From Haliclystus octoradiatus (taxonomy: Eukaryota; Cnidaria; Staurozoa; Stauromedusae; Haliclystidae), in NCBI GenBank assembly GCA_916610825.1, contig OU744446.1, positions 15,434,538-15,498,537 on the forward strand: DNA of 64,000 nt, read 5' to 3'. The notes below the pieces were generated by a model. That model saw only the letters and a list, made by a program, of their open reading frames with translations. It had not been told where the DNA came from and did no database searches. Shown here in pieces: positions 23,766-36,499 of the stretch. Numbering within the stretch: position 1 is the first letter of the stretch; each line of letters begins with the position of its first letter. The position numbers and the translations under genes are program-made.

Positions 23766-23841
23766 TGTGATGTCTCAATATAATATGACCATTGATCATG
23801 TTTACGCTAGATACAAGGTGTTAGTTAACACATATATAACA
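23766..23841 (-). repeat. 5' LTR of the Mag-like element (76 bp)
   Basis: On the minus strand it begins TGTTATATATGTG and ends GACATCACA, i.e. TG...CA as retroviral-type LTRs do. It is identical to 19038-19113. It must contain the start of transcription; TATATA near its 5' end could serve as core promoter. It holds near-palindromic words (GTGTTAACTAACAC; ATGATCAATGGTCAT). Confidence 0.95.
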
Positions 23842-23846
23842 ATCTG

Positions 23847-25338
23847 CTTTCGGAATGAAATTTTCAACACTCAGCTGAAGAGTTAGAGCTATTAGTACAG
23901 TCATTATAATAAATGAACTCACACAAATTGCAACAGAAACATTTTTCACAAATGCTAGGGTCAATTTTATGCTCAACAACATATCAAAAATTTTCCAAAA
24001 TTGGAGTACGTAAAATGCCCTAATTTCGCAATTTATCTACTAGCATTTCCAGTATAGAATGAAAACGAGGCTGATCAGTTTTATGCATATGCATGGTTCA
24101 ATTTTGGGAAATACTAACACACATGGTATCCCCACATCATTTACCTCATTTGGAAGTATTTGAATTTTTTTTATAGTAACTAAATATCAAGTTACCAAAG
24201 CGAGGCCATGTATAAAAACAAGCATATTAACACAACAGAGATGGGTATAGACATAACAAAATGATTTGGTAATGTGTTTAAATATTAGATTAAGCATATA
24301 AATAAAGTGTTTATCTTAATTATCAATTAAACCATACTTAGTTAATATATATATATATATATACAAGTATAAAATTAATTCCAGGCATTTGCCTCAATTT
24401 TGACAGACTTGAGATAGCATGTGGGAAGATTCAGCCTGTAGAAAAACAATACAAAACGAAATTCAATACTAATTTCAAATAATTTTGTCTCAATATAATT
24501 TTGAGAGACCTACAAATTGCAAAAATTTTAAAAAGGGTTTTTTCGAAATATCGAACTAACCCCCTCTCTTAGCCCGTCATGCCAACTTCAATGGCTATAA
24601 TATTTATTGTTTTCTAAATTTGATTCAATATTTGTCTGAAAACAATACTAGTTGTACCTAGTGCTCTGGAGATCTCTTTATAATTCGAGAGACCGATAGT
24701 TACAGAAAGGGTAGGTATAAACCAGCTTTTTAAAAATCTCGAAATCTGTAAAATCGAACTTCGAAGTTCTGTCGGCTTCAACCATGGCTTCAACGAAGAC
24801 CGAGGCTGACGAAATTACTGTGTACTTTGTACCACAGCTGATCACAGCGCCGAATTTAGATGACCGCGTGGTAAACACAAGAATTTACTCCATTTTGAAA
24901 ATATGTAAGCATTTGCTTTTATATTAAGAAAATCCAGTCATAACACGATAATTGGGATGAAATGTAGTTTAGTTAACAAAACAATTCTATATTATGTAAT
25001 AATTTATTAATATCTTTAATAAATCAGAATCTCGTTTCGTTTAGTTTCGTTTCGTTTCGTTTCGCAAACCTTAATAAGCCTCTCTGATCTATTGTTGAGC
25101 AGTGATTCTTTAGCGCATGTAATTTTGTATTTCTCAACTAAAATATTGTATGATTTACAAAAGCCGTATTAATTCACGTGCAATTTATTTAGATACGAAG
25201 AACAAAGGTCAGTTTGACTTTTGAATGATTTAAATAAAAAGAGCATATCGATCTGGAGATACAGAGTCGATGAAGTATAAAATCTAATTTCAACGAAAAA
25301 CCGATAATAACCGAAATACTAGTCTGCGTTACAGACCG
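23847..25338. other. AT-rich DNA with a TTTCG microsatellite
   Basis: No gene recognised. 25031-25070 is a short tandem array of TTTCG units with one variant unit, and a TA run lies near 24345. A stretch at 24690-24860 is less AT-rich but has no recognisable protein. The left 9-bp duplication TACAGACCG (25330-25338) belongs to the next element. Confidence 0.5.
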
Positions 25339-26369
25339 TAGCCTGAGCGCAGACCCAAATCTTTTTTTTATGATTAGTATGGTCTGCGTAATATGGACAG
25401 AAAGCTTGCGCTGGACTGAATTAGGGGGAGTGGCAGAAACGTGAGAAATCTATTGTTTGTCTATTGCTCATCAGCCAATCGCTAGCGAGTTCTCCAAAAC
25501 TAGAACCACAACATGATTGGTTGATAAATATAAGTTTTTGACGCATTCCTTTTCAAGTATGCTCAAGCAAGCCGAATAATAAAACGTTGTTCTTCTTCGA
25601 TAAAATCATCTTTGCTTGTGTTCGTTTCAGTTTTGTACGAGGGAGACCTCAGACTTTTTAATTCAATACAGACTTTTTGCAATAATATTTGTAGTAAAAT
25701 GAACATAGTGTATTGACAAAAACGATTTCTTGTTAATTTACCTTTCACGGAGGACGGGACATGCATTTTTACATGCAGCATCGGCCAACAAAGACTTGAT
25801 ATCAGCATGCTGAAATTCATTAGATTGTGTTTGTGTTCGTCGTAAAAGCCAATTTGTCATGGGTAATATCAAAAGCACATATTAGATATAGAACGATTTA
25901 ATCTCTGGATCTTTTTCGCTGTGCCATGGCAATGGATTACAAAAATATTTCTTTACCAAAGACTAATTCTCATCATCGTTTTTAATACCGATGTCAATTT
26001 TCGAGTTTTTTTGTCAAAAACAAATGCATTAAAAACATTGGACAACTTAGATCACTTTATATTGAACAGAAATAGTATGTTGAATTAAGTTAGTATTGAT
26101 CATTTGAACGTGGTTATGAATCAACTCATTTTATTTCGTAAATAATAAGTGTCAATTTTGATTGTGAAAAGTTTTATTATTTACGAATATCGGACTTGCA
26201 GAAATGCTGTTTGTGACGCCGTCTGTAGTTGAACAACGCTGAACAGCAGGAGCTAAAGTGTAATGACGTTCCGCCACTCCCTCAAACTTCCGCCCAGCGC
26301 AAGCTTTCTGTCGATATTACGCAGACCCTACTAATCATAAAAAAAAGATTTGGGTCTGCGCGCAGGCTA
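25339..26369. mobile_element. MULE-like non-autonomous transposon, 9-bp target duplication
   Basis: The ends are inverted repeats of about 105 bp (25339-25443 and 26265-26369), starting TAGCCTG(A/C)GCGCAGACCC and matching at roughly 95% over the first 76 bp. TACAGACCG stands on both sides (25330-25338 and 26370-26378), a perfect 9-bp target duplication. Long inverted ends plus a 9-bp duplication are characteristic of Mutator-like elements; Merlin (8-9 bp) is the alternative. No transposase is encoded. The inside holds a small minus-strand frame (25738-25860). A decayed relative of the inner left end may lie at 47370-47420. Confidence 0.8.
25738..25860 (-). CDS. Small unassigned ORF or captured exon inside the MULE-like element
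   Basis: ATG at 25860, 40 codons, TAA at 25738-25740. The sequence (MTNWLLRRTQTQSNEFQHAD, then a hydrophilic Ala/Cys-containing stretch ending LRER) does not look like translated AT-rich noise. Its end reads GAAAG|GTAAAT, a good splice donor, so it may be an exon rather than a complete gene. MULEs in plants are known to carry host gene fragments, and this could be a comparable case. I do not recognise the protein, and chance is a real alternative. Confidence 0.3.
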   Translation of the reverse strand: MTNWLLRRTQTQSNEFQHADIKSLLADAACKNACPVLRER

Positions 26370-26378
26370 TACAGACCG

Positions 26379-28917
26379 CGACTCATTAACAAAAGAATAG
26401 AAATGTCCTGCTTACTTTTATTTCCCGAATTTTGATGGTTGGTCACTTACCAACATATCAAAATCGTCATCAATTGATTGAGACTTGGAGCAAGTCGACC
26501 GAAATACTAAGTTACAGCGTTTACTTAGACAAAATAGATAAATCTGGGCTACATATAGCCTTGCGTAAACTGATCACCGGTGGGTGGAGAGTTAAATGTC
26601 CCTCGCATTAAAACGAGCAATAAAACTCACTGTTTATCTCAGTCATCCTCAGACATGTATCAAAGTCAATTAAATAACTAAATGAAAATGTACCAAGTCC
26701 ATAATTTGTAACGGCCATATTTAAAGTGCGATTTCACCACTTTTCAAATTTTGAAAAAGCCGGTTACTATCTTTCTCCAACTTGTTGGTCCCTGTCAAAT
26801 GAGAAAGACGAGTGCGGATGATTTGATATCACTATCTATAGTTCTTAGATGTATTGTGGCAACTCGATGTATATCTATCTTAAATATTGTTCCGCTTGTA
26901 TAATCTCATACATAAGCCACAATTCGGCTCAGAGCGGTCGGTTGGCTAACTCTGATTAATTTTTGGACTTTAGAAAGGCTACAATATTGACATTCGACGA
27001 GATAATAACGACAATCTCATCCATTTTAATTGCGAGCACTTCACTGACAGAACGAAATAAATAAATGGTCTAATTTAGAGCTAGGATCTGTCATCAAACG
27101 TGCCAAGAATGTCATGTGTAACGTTACATATCTCCTATACATTCTATGCAATGTCAGGGAATAAATTTATCACAATAATGACATTTACAAGTTTGCATGC
27201 ACAAACTCACTACGTGGTTTTGAGTATGTGTCCTAACATTTTTAACATGTTGTGACGTGCTTACAAAATACAAATAATTTCTTAGAATTCGAATTGCGGA
27301 CACAACTAAATTTAAAAAGGCCGGTTTAAAAGTTTAAATATAAACTAGAGGAGAAGATTGGAAACACATGGGAAACCTGCTTCTTCAAAGTCGTTGAATC
27401 AAACTTAGGTCGACCTAGAAGGCTATTACATATATAGAGTTAAATATAAGTTGCATATCTCTAAATGCATGACATAGATATTTTTTCGATCTGGAAATTA
27501 TTTCAAAAAGTCTGGAAGAAACTTTGAAGGCATTTTACACCAAGAAATCAGTTCCATATCAAAACAAAATTTACGCGGGCATTATTTTTATCACGTCGGG
27601 CTCTACTGCATGTGTAAAGATAGTCCGGGGGTTTACTCCATTAGTAAGTGAAAAAATTACTAAATTACATGACGTCTCACAATGTCAAATAATAAAGTAA
27701 GCAATATGGTAAATTAGTAGATTTGTTTAGTGCATTTTATTATTGTTCTGTCCAAAATCTATAGAACATATAATACGACAGGAGACACAAGAAAATACGC
27801 GTAAGCATTTGCCTCACTTTAACGTCTTTATTCGTTATTAATGCATTCAAATTATTTCTTAAGGTTTCTCTAAACAAAGCAAATATAAAGCAAACACATG
27901 ATTAATTAATAGTAAATACATATGATTAGAGATATTATTATTTGAAATACAAATTATTTATAGTTTTGATTTACCTTCATGTAATTATCCGTCATTTATC
28001 TTTTATTATTTCAGTTTATTTGTCATATAGACATTGCTTCTTATCACGAAGACTTACTAAATATACTGTCTAAGTCTAATATCATAATAGTGCTATTTTA
28101 TCAAATTTCGGCAGATCATCTAACCAATTACACGAACATCTAAACGTAACTATGACGACCTGCGTTAATCACAACGTAGCCTCGTTCAAACTAAATTGAT
28201 ATCATTTTCGGCCGCAACATGTACTTCCCATCTTCTCCGTTCATGCAGATTGAGTTTGTTTTTTTAGGCCAAAGGCTAAAATCTTTTACACTACATTATC
28301 ATGAAACCTTTCAAATTATATCCGGTATACATCTAATAGCACATCTATATCTATATGGTGATATCAAGCAAGGCCGAAAATAGCGTGGGGGAGTAGGGGT
28401 GTGTGACACAGTTTGGAAAAACAGCTTCTTGCTTGTTAGAATCGCGAAAACATATACAATGCATTTTTAATGGCATTTGGCTAACAATAGAATTCCACTG
28501 AATATAAGTAAGTTACAAGCAAATCCTTCAAAATCTTCCAAACTCAATCGTTCATCGTCACGGAGAAAATAATTCAAGCGAAACTAACACAATGTAGTAT
28601 TTAGTAATTAATAATACTAATATTTACAACGTCATTAAACTAATCAAACTTAGTTGTAACTTAGGCACACAGGAGTGTATTGCACAGCGTTGTGAAATTA
28701 ACACGTATATGATTAATAAAACAGAGCTACAAAAGTTTTCTTGATGTTTGGTCGTTTGTCTTATTTCGTCCTTAAAGTTCTAGCTATAATACAATCTTTC
28801 ATTGCGCGGTCATAAAGTTCAATAAATAAAGTTATTTATTGAATCATTGTTTTTAATGTTAAACGGACTTACATGGTTATAATCCAGCGAAAACTCAGTA
28901 TTTAGTTTGTGATTTTT
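26379..28917. other. AT-rich DNA with dispersed-repeat pieces
   Basis: 26735-26815 matches 31790-31880 in inverted orientation (see that entry). 26940-26995 (GGCTAACTCTGATTA...) resembles the arms of the fold-back element at 36.5 kb. 28660-28873 may be the 5' LTR of the gypsy copy that starts at 28918: it ends in ACA followed by TGGTTATAATCC, a possible primer-binding site. No host exon was seen. Confidence 0.4.
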
Positions 28918-31000
28918 ATGGCTAATAAGAACCCAACGAAAGCGGACTTGGAAGCAGAAGTAATTCAACTCAGACAATAACTAGCTAACTCCTCGAAAGA
29001 TCCAATGCTGTTAATCTTATAATCGGTCACTGACCAGCAAACCAAAATGCAAGAAGCGATGATGGCTCAACAGCAAAAAATGCAATAGGCGTTGGCGGAA
29101 GCAGTGAAGTCACAGAGTGAGTCACTTACTAATACTTTCCAGACCATGAATATGCCGAAATCAATGCCGAAACTTAAAAGTCCTGAAGGCATGAAATTGA
29201 TAGATTTTCGTGACTGGGAAATCAGATTTAATGATTACTCGGCTGCTGCGACGTTACACCAAGAATGTGATTTAAATGCATGCCTATGTCTATTGAGATC
29301 AACACTCAACGAAGAGTGGACAAAAATGTGGACCCAAGAAATTATCAAAATGAAAGATACGGATGATTTTGCTGACATTATTAAGGCATTAAAATATTGT
29401 CTGAGAATTAAGCACCACCCACTTGTAGACCGACGCGTTTTTATTCAACGTGATCAACAACATGGGGAAGGCGTTAACAATTATTACGCCACACTGCGAG
29501 AAATTGGTGAAAGCTGTGGATAATCCACAGAGGATTGTCCAAACCATGCAATTCATCGTGAAGAAAGATTAAGGGATCGTGTTATATCAGGCCTAATGGA
29601 ATCAGGAATGAGACAAAGGGTACAAGCTACTTTAGACATTTGCCAAAACTACGAGACAAGTCGTAATGTTGATGATCAATTGACAGAAAAAATCGTGTTC
29701 GCCAACACAGCGATGTCCGCCTACAAAAAACAAAAGTTTCAAAAACAATCGAAACAGTTTCTAGCCGCGAAAAATACTGAAACGAAAAATATGACAAATG
29801 ACGCATGTGGCCGATGTGGAACTAAACATGAGAAAGGAGATTGCCCTGCCATCAATTTAGAGTGTCACAAATGCAAGAAAAAGGGTCATTTGCTGAAATT
29901 TTGCTTTACAAAATCACAAGTATCGCAAAACTGTATTGAAATTGCTCACATAAGTAGCCATCAGGAAATTTTAATTGCGCTACAAACCACCCACAGGAAT
30001 CACAGCAAGCAAGGTAATTGGCTATTTGATACTGGGACAGGATGTGACGCAATGGGACCCCAAGAACTTCACAAATTAATGGAGGCTAAAATGATGTTGA
30101 CTTTGAGCCTGAAAATTAACATTTAATGGGACAAAATGGTGTCCCTCTAGAGTCCCATGTGAAAGTTATTATGGAAATATTTCGTGAAACTCATAAGTAC
30201 AAGTGCAAAGTACACATTTTGAATGAAGTAACTCATCCTTTATTAAGCAGAGCAGGTTGTATTGTTCTCAAATTTATTCCTGAAGAATTGCCCAAGGTCC
30301 CGTTACAAGCATTATTCCTGGGACCCCCAAGGTCTCCTAAAGTAGCCCGCATAGTGCCGACTTCGAAAGAGTCAAGCCAGGACCAACTAGAGAAAAAATT
30401 ATCAGCAGACTTTTCAGATGTATTCACTTCTGATGGCCCTTTCCCGCCCATGTCTGAACCTCCAATGGTCATTGAACTAACAGAAGATGCTATTTTCAAA
30501 ATATTAAAAAGCAAACCAAATTCCTCTCCATTGGCAAGAGCCAGTTAAAAAGCAATTACATCAAATTATGCAAAAGGAATAATTGAAGATGTCCCTCTAG
30601 AGGAAAAGCCAGATTGGTCCCATCTCATGGTCATTGTTTCACAGAAAGGGTGTACTGAACCTAAAATAATGGTTGACTTCATCAAGCTAAATTGGTTTTT
30701 CAAACGCTCGGGGTACATGATGAAAACCCCTAAAGAAGAAGTTTTACAAATCCCATCCGGGATGGGCGTGTTTACCACCCTAGGTGCACGTCATGGTTAC
30801 TGGCAGGTAACCTTAGACGAAAATAATAAAACGCTCATAACATTTATAACCCCTTGGAGCCCAAAAAGGGTTTGAGAAATGCCATGAATCTCATATCAGC
30901 AGGAGATGAACATAATCGCCGAGGCGATAAGCCCTCAAAGGCATAGAAAATGTGAAAAAATTGTTGAAGATGATATCAAATTTTCATTAATTAATTTCAT
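28918..31000 (+). pseudogene. Decayed Mag-like gypsy gag-pol, 3' truncated
   Basis: The frame starts at ATG 28918 with MANK, like the intact element at 19-24 kb. In-frame stops occur near 28977, 29020 and 29086, and more follow. 29092-29523 is capsid-like. 29596-30120 carries two zinc knuckles (CGRCGTKHEKGDC and CHKCKKKGHLLKFC) and a protease DTG. 30126-30548 is the protease-RT linker. 30627-30875 is the start of reverse transcriptase (VDFIKLN, GYWQV). A decayed VEDD-like box lies near 30960, after which similarity ends, so RNase H, integrase and the 3' LTR are absent. It belongs to the same broad lineage as the 19-kb element but is clearly older and a different subfamily. Confidence 0.85.
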
Positions 31001-32827
31001 CATTAATTCATAAACAATAAAATTCATCATTAATTTTTGTATTAATCATCCAACATAGCAAATAGGGACAGTATATACTGACGTCATTATTTCGAAGCAA
31101 AAAATACTTGCGGAAAGAATACACAACAGGGGTACTGTTATACTGTACACTGACACTATGCGGTTGATGTAGGATCATTTAGGATTACATGTTTTTATCA
31201 AATCTAAATGCTGTAAAAGGTTGTTTTGAGATCGTTAATATATTTTACAGTTATCATGATCTTCAAGAAGTAAGTTCCATTTTGTAATTGATCTATGAAA
31301 TTAGAAATTAATAACGGATATTTATCTTGGCGGGTGGTAAATAAATTTTGTTGCTTCGTGTATTTCTTGATGACTGCACCCAGAACTCTAGGCATCTGTA
31401 TTTCAATGTGTCTAATAACTATATTATACATAGTAATATTTAACATAGTAACAGTAATAGTATTGGTAGAAACTTGTTAGTTTATCATTTTGACGAGAAA
31501 AATACCCATTTCAGCTCATTTTTAATATTAGTTACTTTTCATCCGATAAATCAAAATATTGTTGCCAAAATGTCTGCTAAAAGGCATCCGCAAAAAAAGA
31601 ATTTCCAAAGATGTCCCATTATCACCCTGGAGAGCTGTGCTTCGACCTTCATCGTCATCCCCTTTGGACTAAGGTAAAAATTGCATTCCAGGGTTAAAAG
31701 GTGACAACGCCCTTTTTCGTCGGGCAGAAAGCTTTGCATCCCCTCGACTTGTAAAGTTAGTTTCGACCTTGATATCAAGTCATGGGCACGCTTCGTTCTC
31801 ATTTGACAGATCTGCAAGTCGGAGAAAGATAACCACCTTTTTTTCAAAATTTGAAAGGTGTTGAAATCACACTCAGGTAAACCTAGAAGGCAGTTACTAA
31901 ATGTAGACTTGATATTTTTCATCTACTAGTGTACTTTCTTAATTGACATCGATACATGTCTAAGTATGATACTAAGTTAAACAGGAACAGGTACGAATAT
32001 AAAATGTTACTCGGTGTAGAGAGGTAATCTCCAAATAATATATTTTATAATATATATTCCAAATAATTTATAAGCAATGTATCTGAGGGCAACTTTAATT
32101 GTTAAAAGATAAATGACTTATATGTACGCGGATGTTGATCCAAATCAGGTAACAAAAGTTATTATCAGTTAGTTTATCATGTATTTGATATGTATTTGGT
32201 TGTTTTGAAAATCAGTAATTAAATGCATTTAACGACAATCCGCATGGCCCTTGCAAAAAGTTTTATGTAAATGATTTTTAGATTTAACAATAAGCCTATT
32301 CTGCTCTTCTCTAAGCAAAACGTTAACTTGAGTTGCTTACTCATTGTATCCACAATGAAACTGATACATTATTCATTTTATTACCCGTCGTAAGACCTAT
32401 ACTTGGTTTTCTGTGGATGTGAGAAATGTTCTGAAAACCATTTTGAAATACTGCGACGGACTATAGCATAGAATATAGACTGTAAACGTTCAAGTTTGTG
32501 TTGATCACTTACGGAAGAGTATTTTATCATATTCGATTCTAACAATTGTATACAGAAAATACGATTGTGTTGTTCTACTGGATTGAATAGAACATCTACA
32601 CTTAAAGTGACTGCTACACACAAGTCGAAAGAGAACTACTGAATATCAAACCTGTAAGTTAAAAATAAATTATCATGAATTGCATTGACTAAACATTCAT
32701 TATGTTTCAGTTTTTTTCCTAATTATGCATATTTTTTTCAAAACCAAGTACTGCAAATAATCTTAATAAAAAGAAATATAGCAAGAAAAACACGGATAGT
32801 TTTGCTGATAGATCGATCTGCTGCATA
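31001..32827. repeat. Non-coding; dispersed-repeat copy at 31790-31880
   Basis: 31790-31880, read on the minus strand, matches 26735-26815: TTTCAAATTTTGAAAAA, then TATCTTTCTCC(A/G)ACTTG and TGTCAAATGAGAA. 31866-31895 (GGTAAACCTAGAAGGC) also resembles 27405-27425 in direct orientation, so both loci carry pieces of one old repeat. The start of the stretch (30980-31035) has short TTCATCATTAATT tandem repeats. No gene recognised. Confidence 0.45.
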
Positions 32828-34490
32828 TTTGTATACCTATGCCATAAAATAATTAGAATTAGCTGTAATTATTTCAAGCTTAATTTCTGATCATGTTGCG
32901 ATTAAATCGCGAGTTGTCTATAGCATCGCCGCTCCGTATCTTTACAGGCTTTAAATAAATTAATGTATACTAAGGATATATTTGACAGTTAGGTGTATGT
33001 GGATAGGATGATTTTTACACTAGCTCTAATAACATATAGCTTGAAACAGAAAAACGAAACCTTTTGATGGAGTTTGCTTCAAGATACAAAACATCTATAA
33101 GTGGATAAAATGTGTTCCAACTATTACCTATCGACTTCTTCAAACTTCTGTTAATAAAGTTACTTTTTATTATATACAAATTTTTGGCAATATTACAGCA
33201 ATTTTTCATTTCTTGATCATATTTCAAGAATCAAATAAAAATATGTAAAAGATTAAAAACAATAGCTCAATTCTTTTATTTTCAATTCTAAATTCATTTA
33301 CATTTTCAATGTAGAGAATTCTGAAAATCATAATTCATCTTAAATTGTGAGTATCTATATACCATGCCCGTCAGTTGCAGGTGCCGATCCAGTGTTTAAA
33401 CGTCATTATTTTTGATAATTTAACGCGATCAGATATCAAATGAATCTAAAGTACTAAGGAAGAGGAAAGAGATTCAGAAACGTGTAAGGACTTTGTATAA
33501 ATCGTCTTTTACTTACCATTAATGTTCCTCACCTTGTTATGCCTCGTTTAATCCTTCACATTTTAATTTAATATAGAAAACAAAAATGATTTGTGTGAGA
33601 ATAGAAAAACAAAAAAATTTGGGTGAATAGGCCTGTCCACCAAAAGTTAAATTTTAGACATAATAATATGATGAGCAAAGGTAATAAAAGAAATCGAGCA
33701 AGTATAACAACAATATTCATACCATAACAATTGCAAATTAAGATACCTATGCAATAAAAAAATTATAATCTTATGCAATTATTTTAACCTTAATTTCCTA
33801 CCATGTTCTTTCTTAACTAACGAGTTGCCTATAGTATCGCAGCTACATATTTTTACAGGCTTTAAATAAATTAATATACTAAAGTTATATTTTACAGTAT
33901 TCAGGATGATGTTTTGTCTAGCTCTAATAACATATAACTGCAGAAACAGAAAAATAAAATCTTCTGACAGAGTTTGCTCTATGATACAAAACATGTAAGT
34001 GGATAAAATGTTTTCAAACTAATATATACCAATTGCTTTAAATTCTGTTAATAAAGTAGATTTTAATTATATGCTAACTTTTGGCAATATTATAATATAC
34101 GCATTTTTCAATCATCATACTTCAAGAAGAAAATAAAAATAACTAAGAGATTCAAAACAACTGATCAAATTGTTTATTTTCATTTCTAAATTCCATCACA
34201 TTTTCGACGTAGTGAATTCTGAAAATCATTAGCCATCTTTATACTATGTGAGTATCTGTAGTGCTATATCCGACAGTGGCAGGTGCCGATCCAGTGTTTA
34301 AATGTCATAATTTTTGAAAACACTACGCGATCAAAATCAACACAATGTAAAATTGTAAGAACGAAAAAGAGATTCAGAAACGTATGATGCTTCTATATAA
34401 ATAGTTTCTATTTACTGCATGATGTTCCCCTCCTTGTAAGGCCTCGTTCAAGTATTAAACTTTTATTTTAAAATAACGAACAGAAACTGT
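32828..34490 (+). repeat. Diverged tandem duplication, unit about 0.75 kb, period about 0.91 kb
   Basis: 32828-33585 and 33740-34490 share blocks in the same order: TTTACAGGCTTTAAATAAAT; CTAGCTCTAATAACATATA; GATACAAAACAT; AAGTGGATAAAATGT; TTTTGGCAATATTA; GCAGGTGCCGATCCAGTGTT; GAGATTCAGAAACGTATG-like; GCCTCGTT. Divergence is spread with small indels, so the duplication is old. The GTGCCGATCCAGTG block is the best conserved. Neither copy has a long open frame. Confidence 0.65.
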
Positions 34491-36499
34491 TTTTTCTCTC
34501 AATCATATAAACAAATCATCTAGATACTTGATTTCAAACTATTTTGTGTAACCATGGTTACGACATGGCCAATTTTGACAGCTGATAAAGTTAGCATCAT
34601 TTCCAGGGAAAGTGGGAGATATAATCAACTACTGTCCCCTGACAAGGAAATGGTTAAAGAAGTTCTAATGATGTTTTTACGGAATTCCAACATGATTAGG
34701 ATTTCGAAAAACCCGTAACATGCAATAAATTAGACACGCATGGTTCTGCAGTATTTCAATGTTATAGTTACAAATAATTGATTTCAAATAACTGCATGGC
34801 TGATTTCCTGTCGGCGAAAATTGATTTAGCTGTTATATTATTTTGATATAGTTGTCAGACAGTTCACGTTTTCAGTACACGGCAAACAAAAAATTGGCTA
34901 TGTGGAATATATATATGTAGTCATTAAATGAACTAACTTTATAGTAAAGCTATAATAACTTCAGCCTGAGCTTTACAGTTTTTATTGAAGTGAGCTTACG
35001 TAAACAGCTGTAGGAAAAAAGTAACAATAAGAAGTTGATTTTTCTTGATACTGCCAGACGATTTGTAGTCTAATTTTTGACATCAGAGTTCATTCTACCC
35101 AATGCAAATATTAATACTGTCCATAAAACGTCATGTGATATCAGAATAATTTCAATTAATTTTATTACTGACAGACAGGCCTGGAACTACAAGTCTCAAT
35201 CGCTCTTTTCATCACTAACATAGATGAAAATGTGATATTGCCCTTTCGGTCCATTGATCCAATATTGAGACAGTATCATGTATATTTCCAATAAGTAATC
35301 TGTTAAGTAAACTCTTGAAAGTTGGCCATCATACATGCAGCTAAAATATTTACATCCTTAAATCTCTTGCAACCTTTCTGTCAGGGATAGGCTAAGACAT
35401 CAAACTCTTCAAAATTGACATAAACAAGACACAAAACACGCCAGAAACCATATCGACGAGACAACTATAGACTAGAAGTAATATTCTGAGTTTAGGAAGT
35501 AAATAGATCTCCAAAAAAACACATTTATATGCATTTACCTACTGCCGAAAAGATTATGGGTCCAATCTTTCAACCAGTACCACCAAACACATCATGCACG
35601 TGATAACAAAATCGGTTAAACCGAATTTGTTTATTGAACGAAGTCGGAAGTTTGAAGTTTGAAGTTTGAAGTGTGAAGTCGGAAATGTTAAGATTGCAAT
35701 TTAGAAGTAAAGCTACTAGCCCGACAGTCGCTAGATTGAAATGACCCAATCATATATTCATGCATCATGAGGTTCGATGGGGGTCGATGGTATCTGACTA
35801 GTTGGATGTAATAATGAGAGGGGTCTTAACCGTAGCCCTCCTCGGTCTTCGTAATTTACTTCTGCTTCAATCAACAAATTAAATAAAACTCCTAAAGTTC
35901 TACTTATAAATTTGCCGATTTAAATAGCATTTCCCAATTTATTACCCTGCAATTCTTTTTAAAATACAGCTTTTTCGTATTGATTCACTCAAATATGTGA
36001 AAATTTATCTGTGATTGTGGTTTTGTGACCTTTCTCGAAAACGTTATTGTTTTCCTGAACATTTATCATCTTTGATTGTATATACGGGAGGTTGCAATTT
36101 TCGGGGCATTCATTTTTTCAAGTTTTCCCGGATTGTAAATGAAGTACTGCATATCATAAATTACATTCAGAAAATGCAGAAAAAAGTCTACAGAAGTAGT
36201 AAAATTTTTGACCTAATCTTTCTAGCCTCCGTAAGCAGCCATGATCGATACCACGTTATTCCTCCTTCATCGTAGCATCGCCACATATGCTCTTTGATGC
36301 AGAGTGGCTGTAAACGCTAATATCATTATGAATGTCATGAGATGCAGAATGGCAAAAAAAGTTAATTTATCAAAATATTTTACCATAATGATCAGTTTGT
36401 AACTAATACAATGCCAATCAGTCTATGTGCAGTTCACTTTGAATGTGCAATTGGTACCCTGTAAAGTTTTCCATATCAAGAACCAAAATAAAATAGCTA
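34491..36499. other. Non-coding stretch with a 7-bp tandem repeat
   Basis: 35641-35685 holds about five imperfect GAAGTTT units. No exon or mobile element was recognised in the rest. Confidence 0.45.

Larger units (their letters stand above)
19038..23841 (-). mobile_element. Complete Mag-like Ty3/gypsy retrotransposon (4,804 bp)
   Basis: The element begins and ends with identical 76-bp LTRs and is flanked by a perfect 5-bp duplication, ATCTG, at 19033-19037 and 23842-23846. Reading the minus strand, the 5' LTR (23841-23766) is followed directly by a TGG-starting primer-binding site, one gag-pol ORF (23663-19404), a purine tract (19125-19114) and the 3' LTR (19113-19038). All parts needed for retrotransposition are present. 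The short LTRs and the gag/protease/RT/RNase H/integrase order fit the Mag lineage, whose silkworm founder also has LTRs of about this length, as I recall. Identical LTRs imply recent insertion, though at 76 bp the dating is coarse. Confidence 0.95.
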
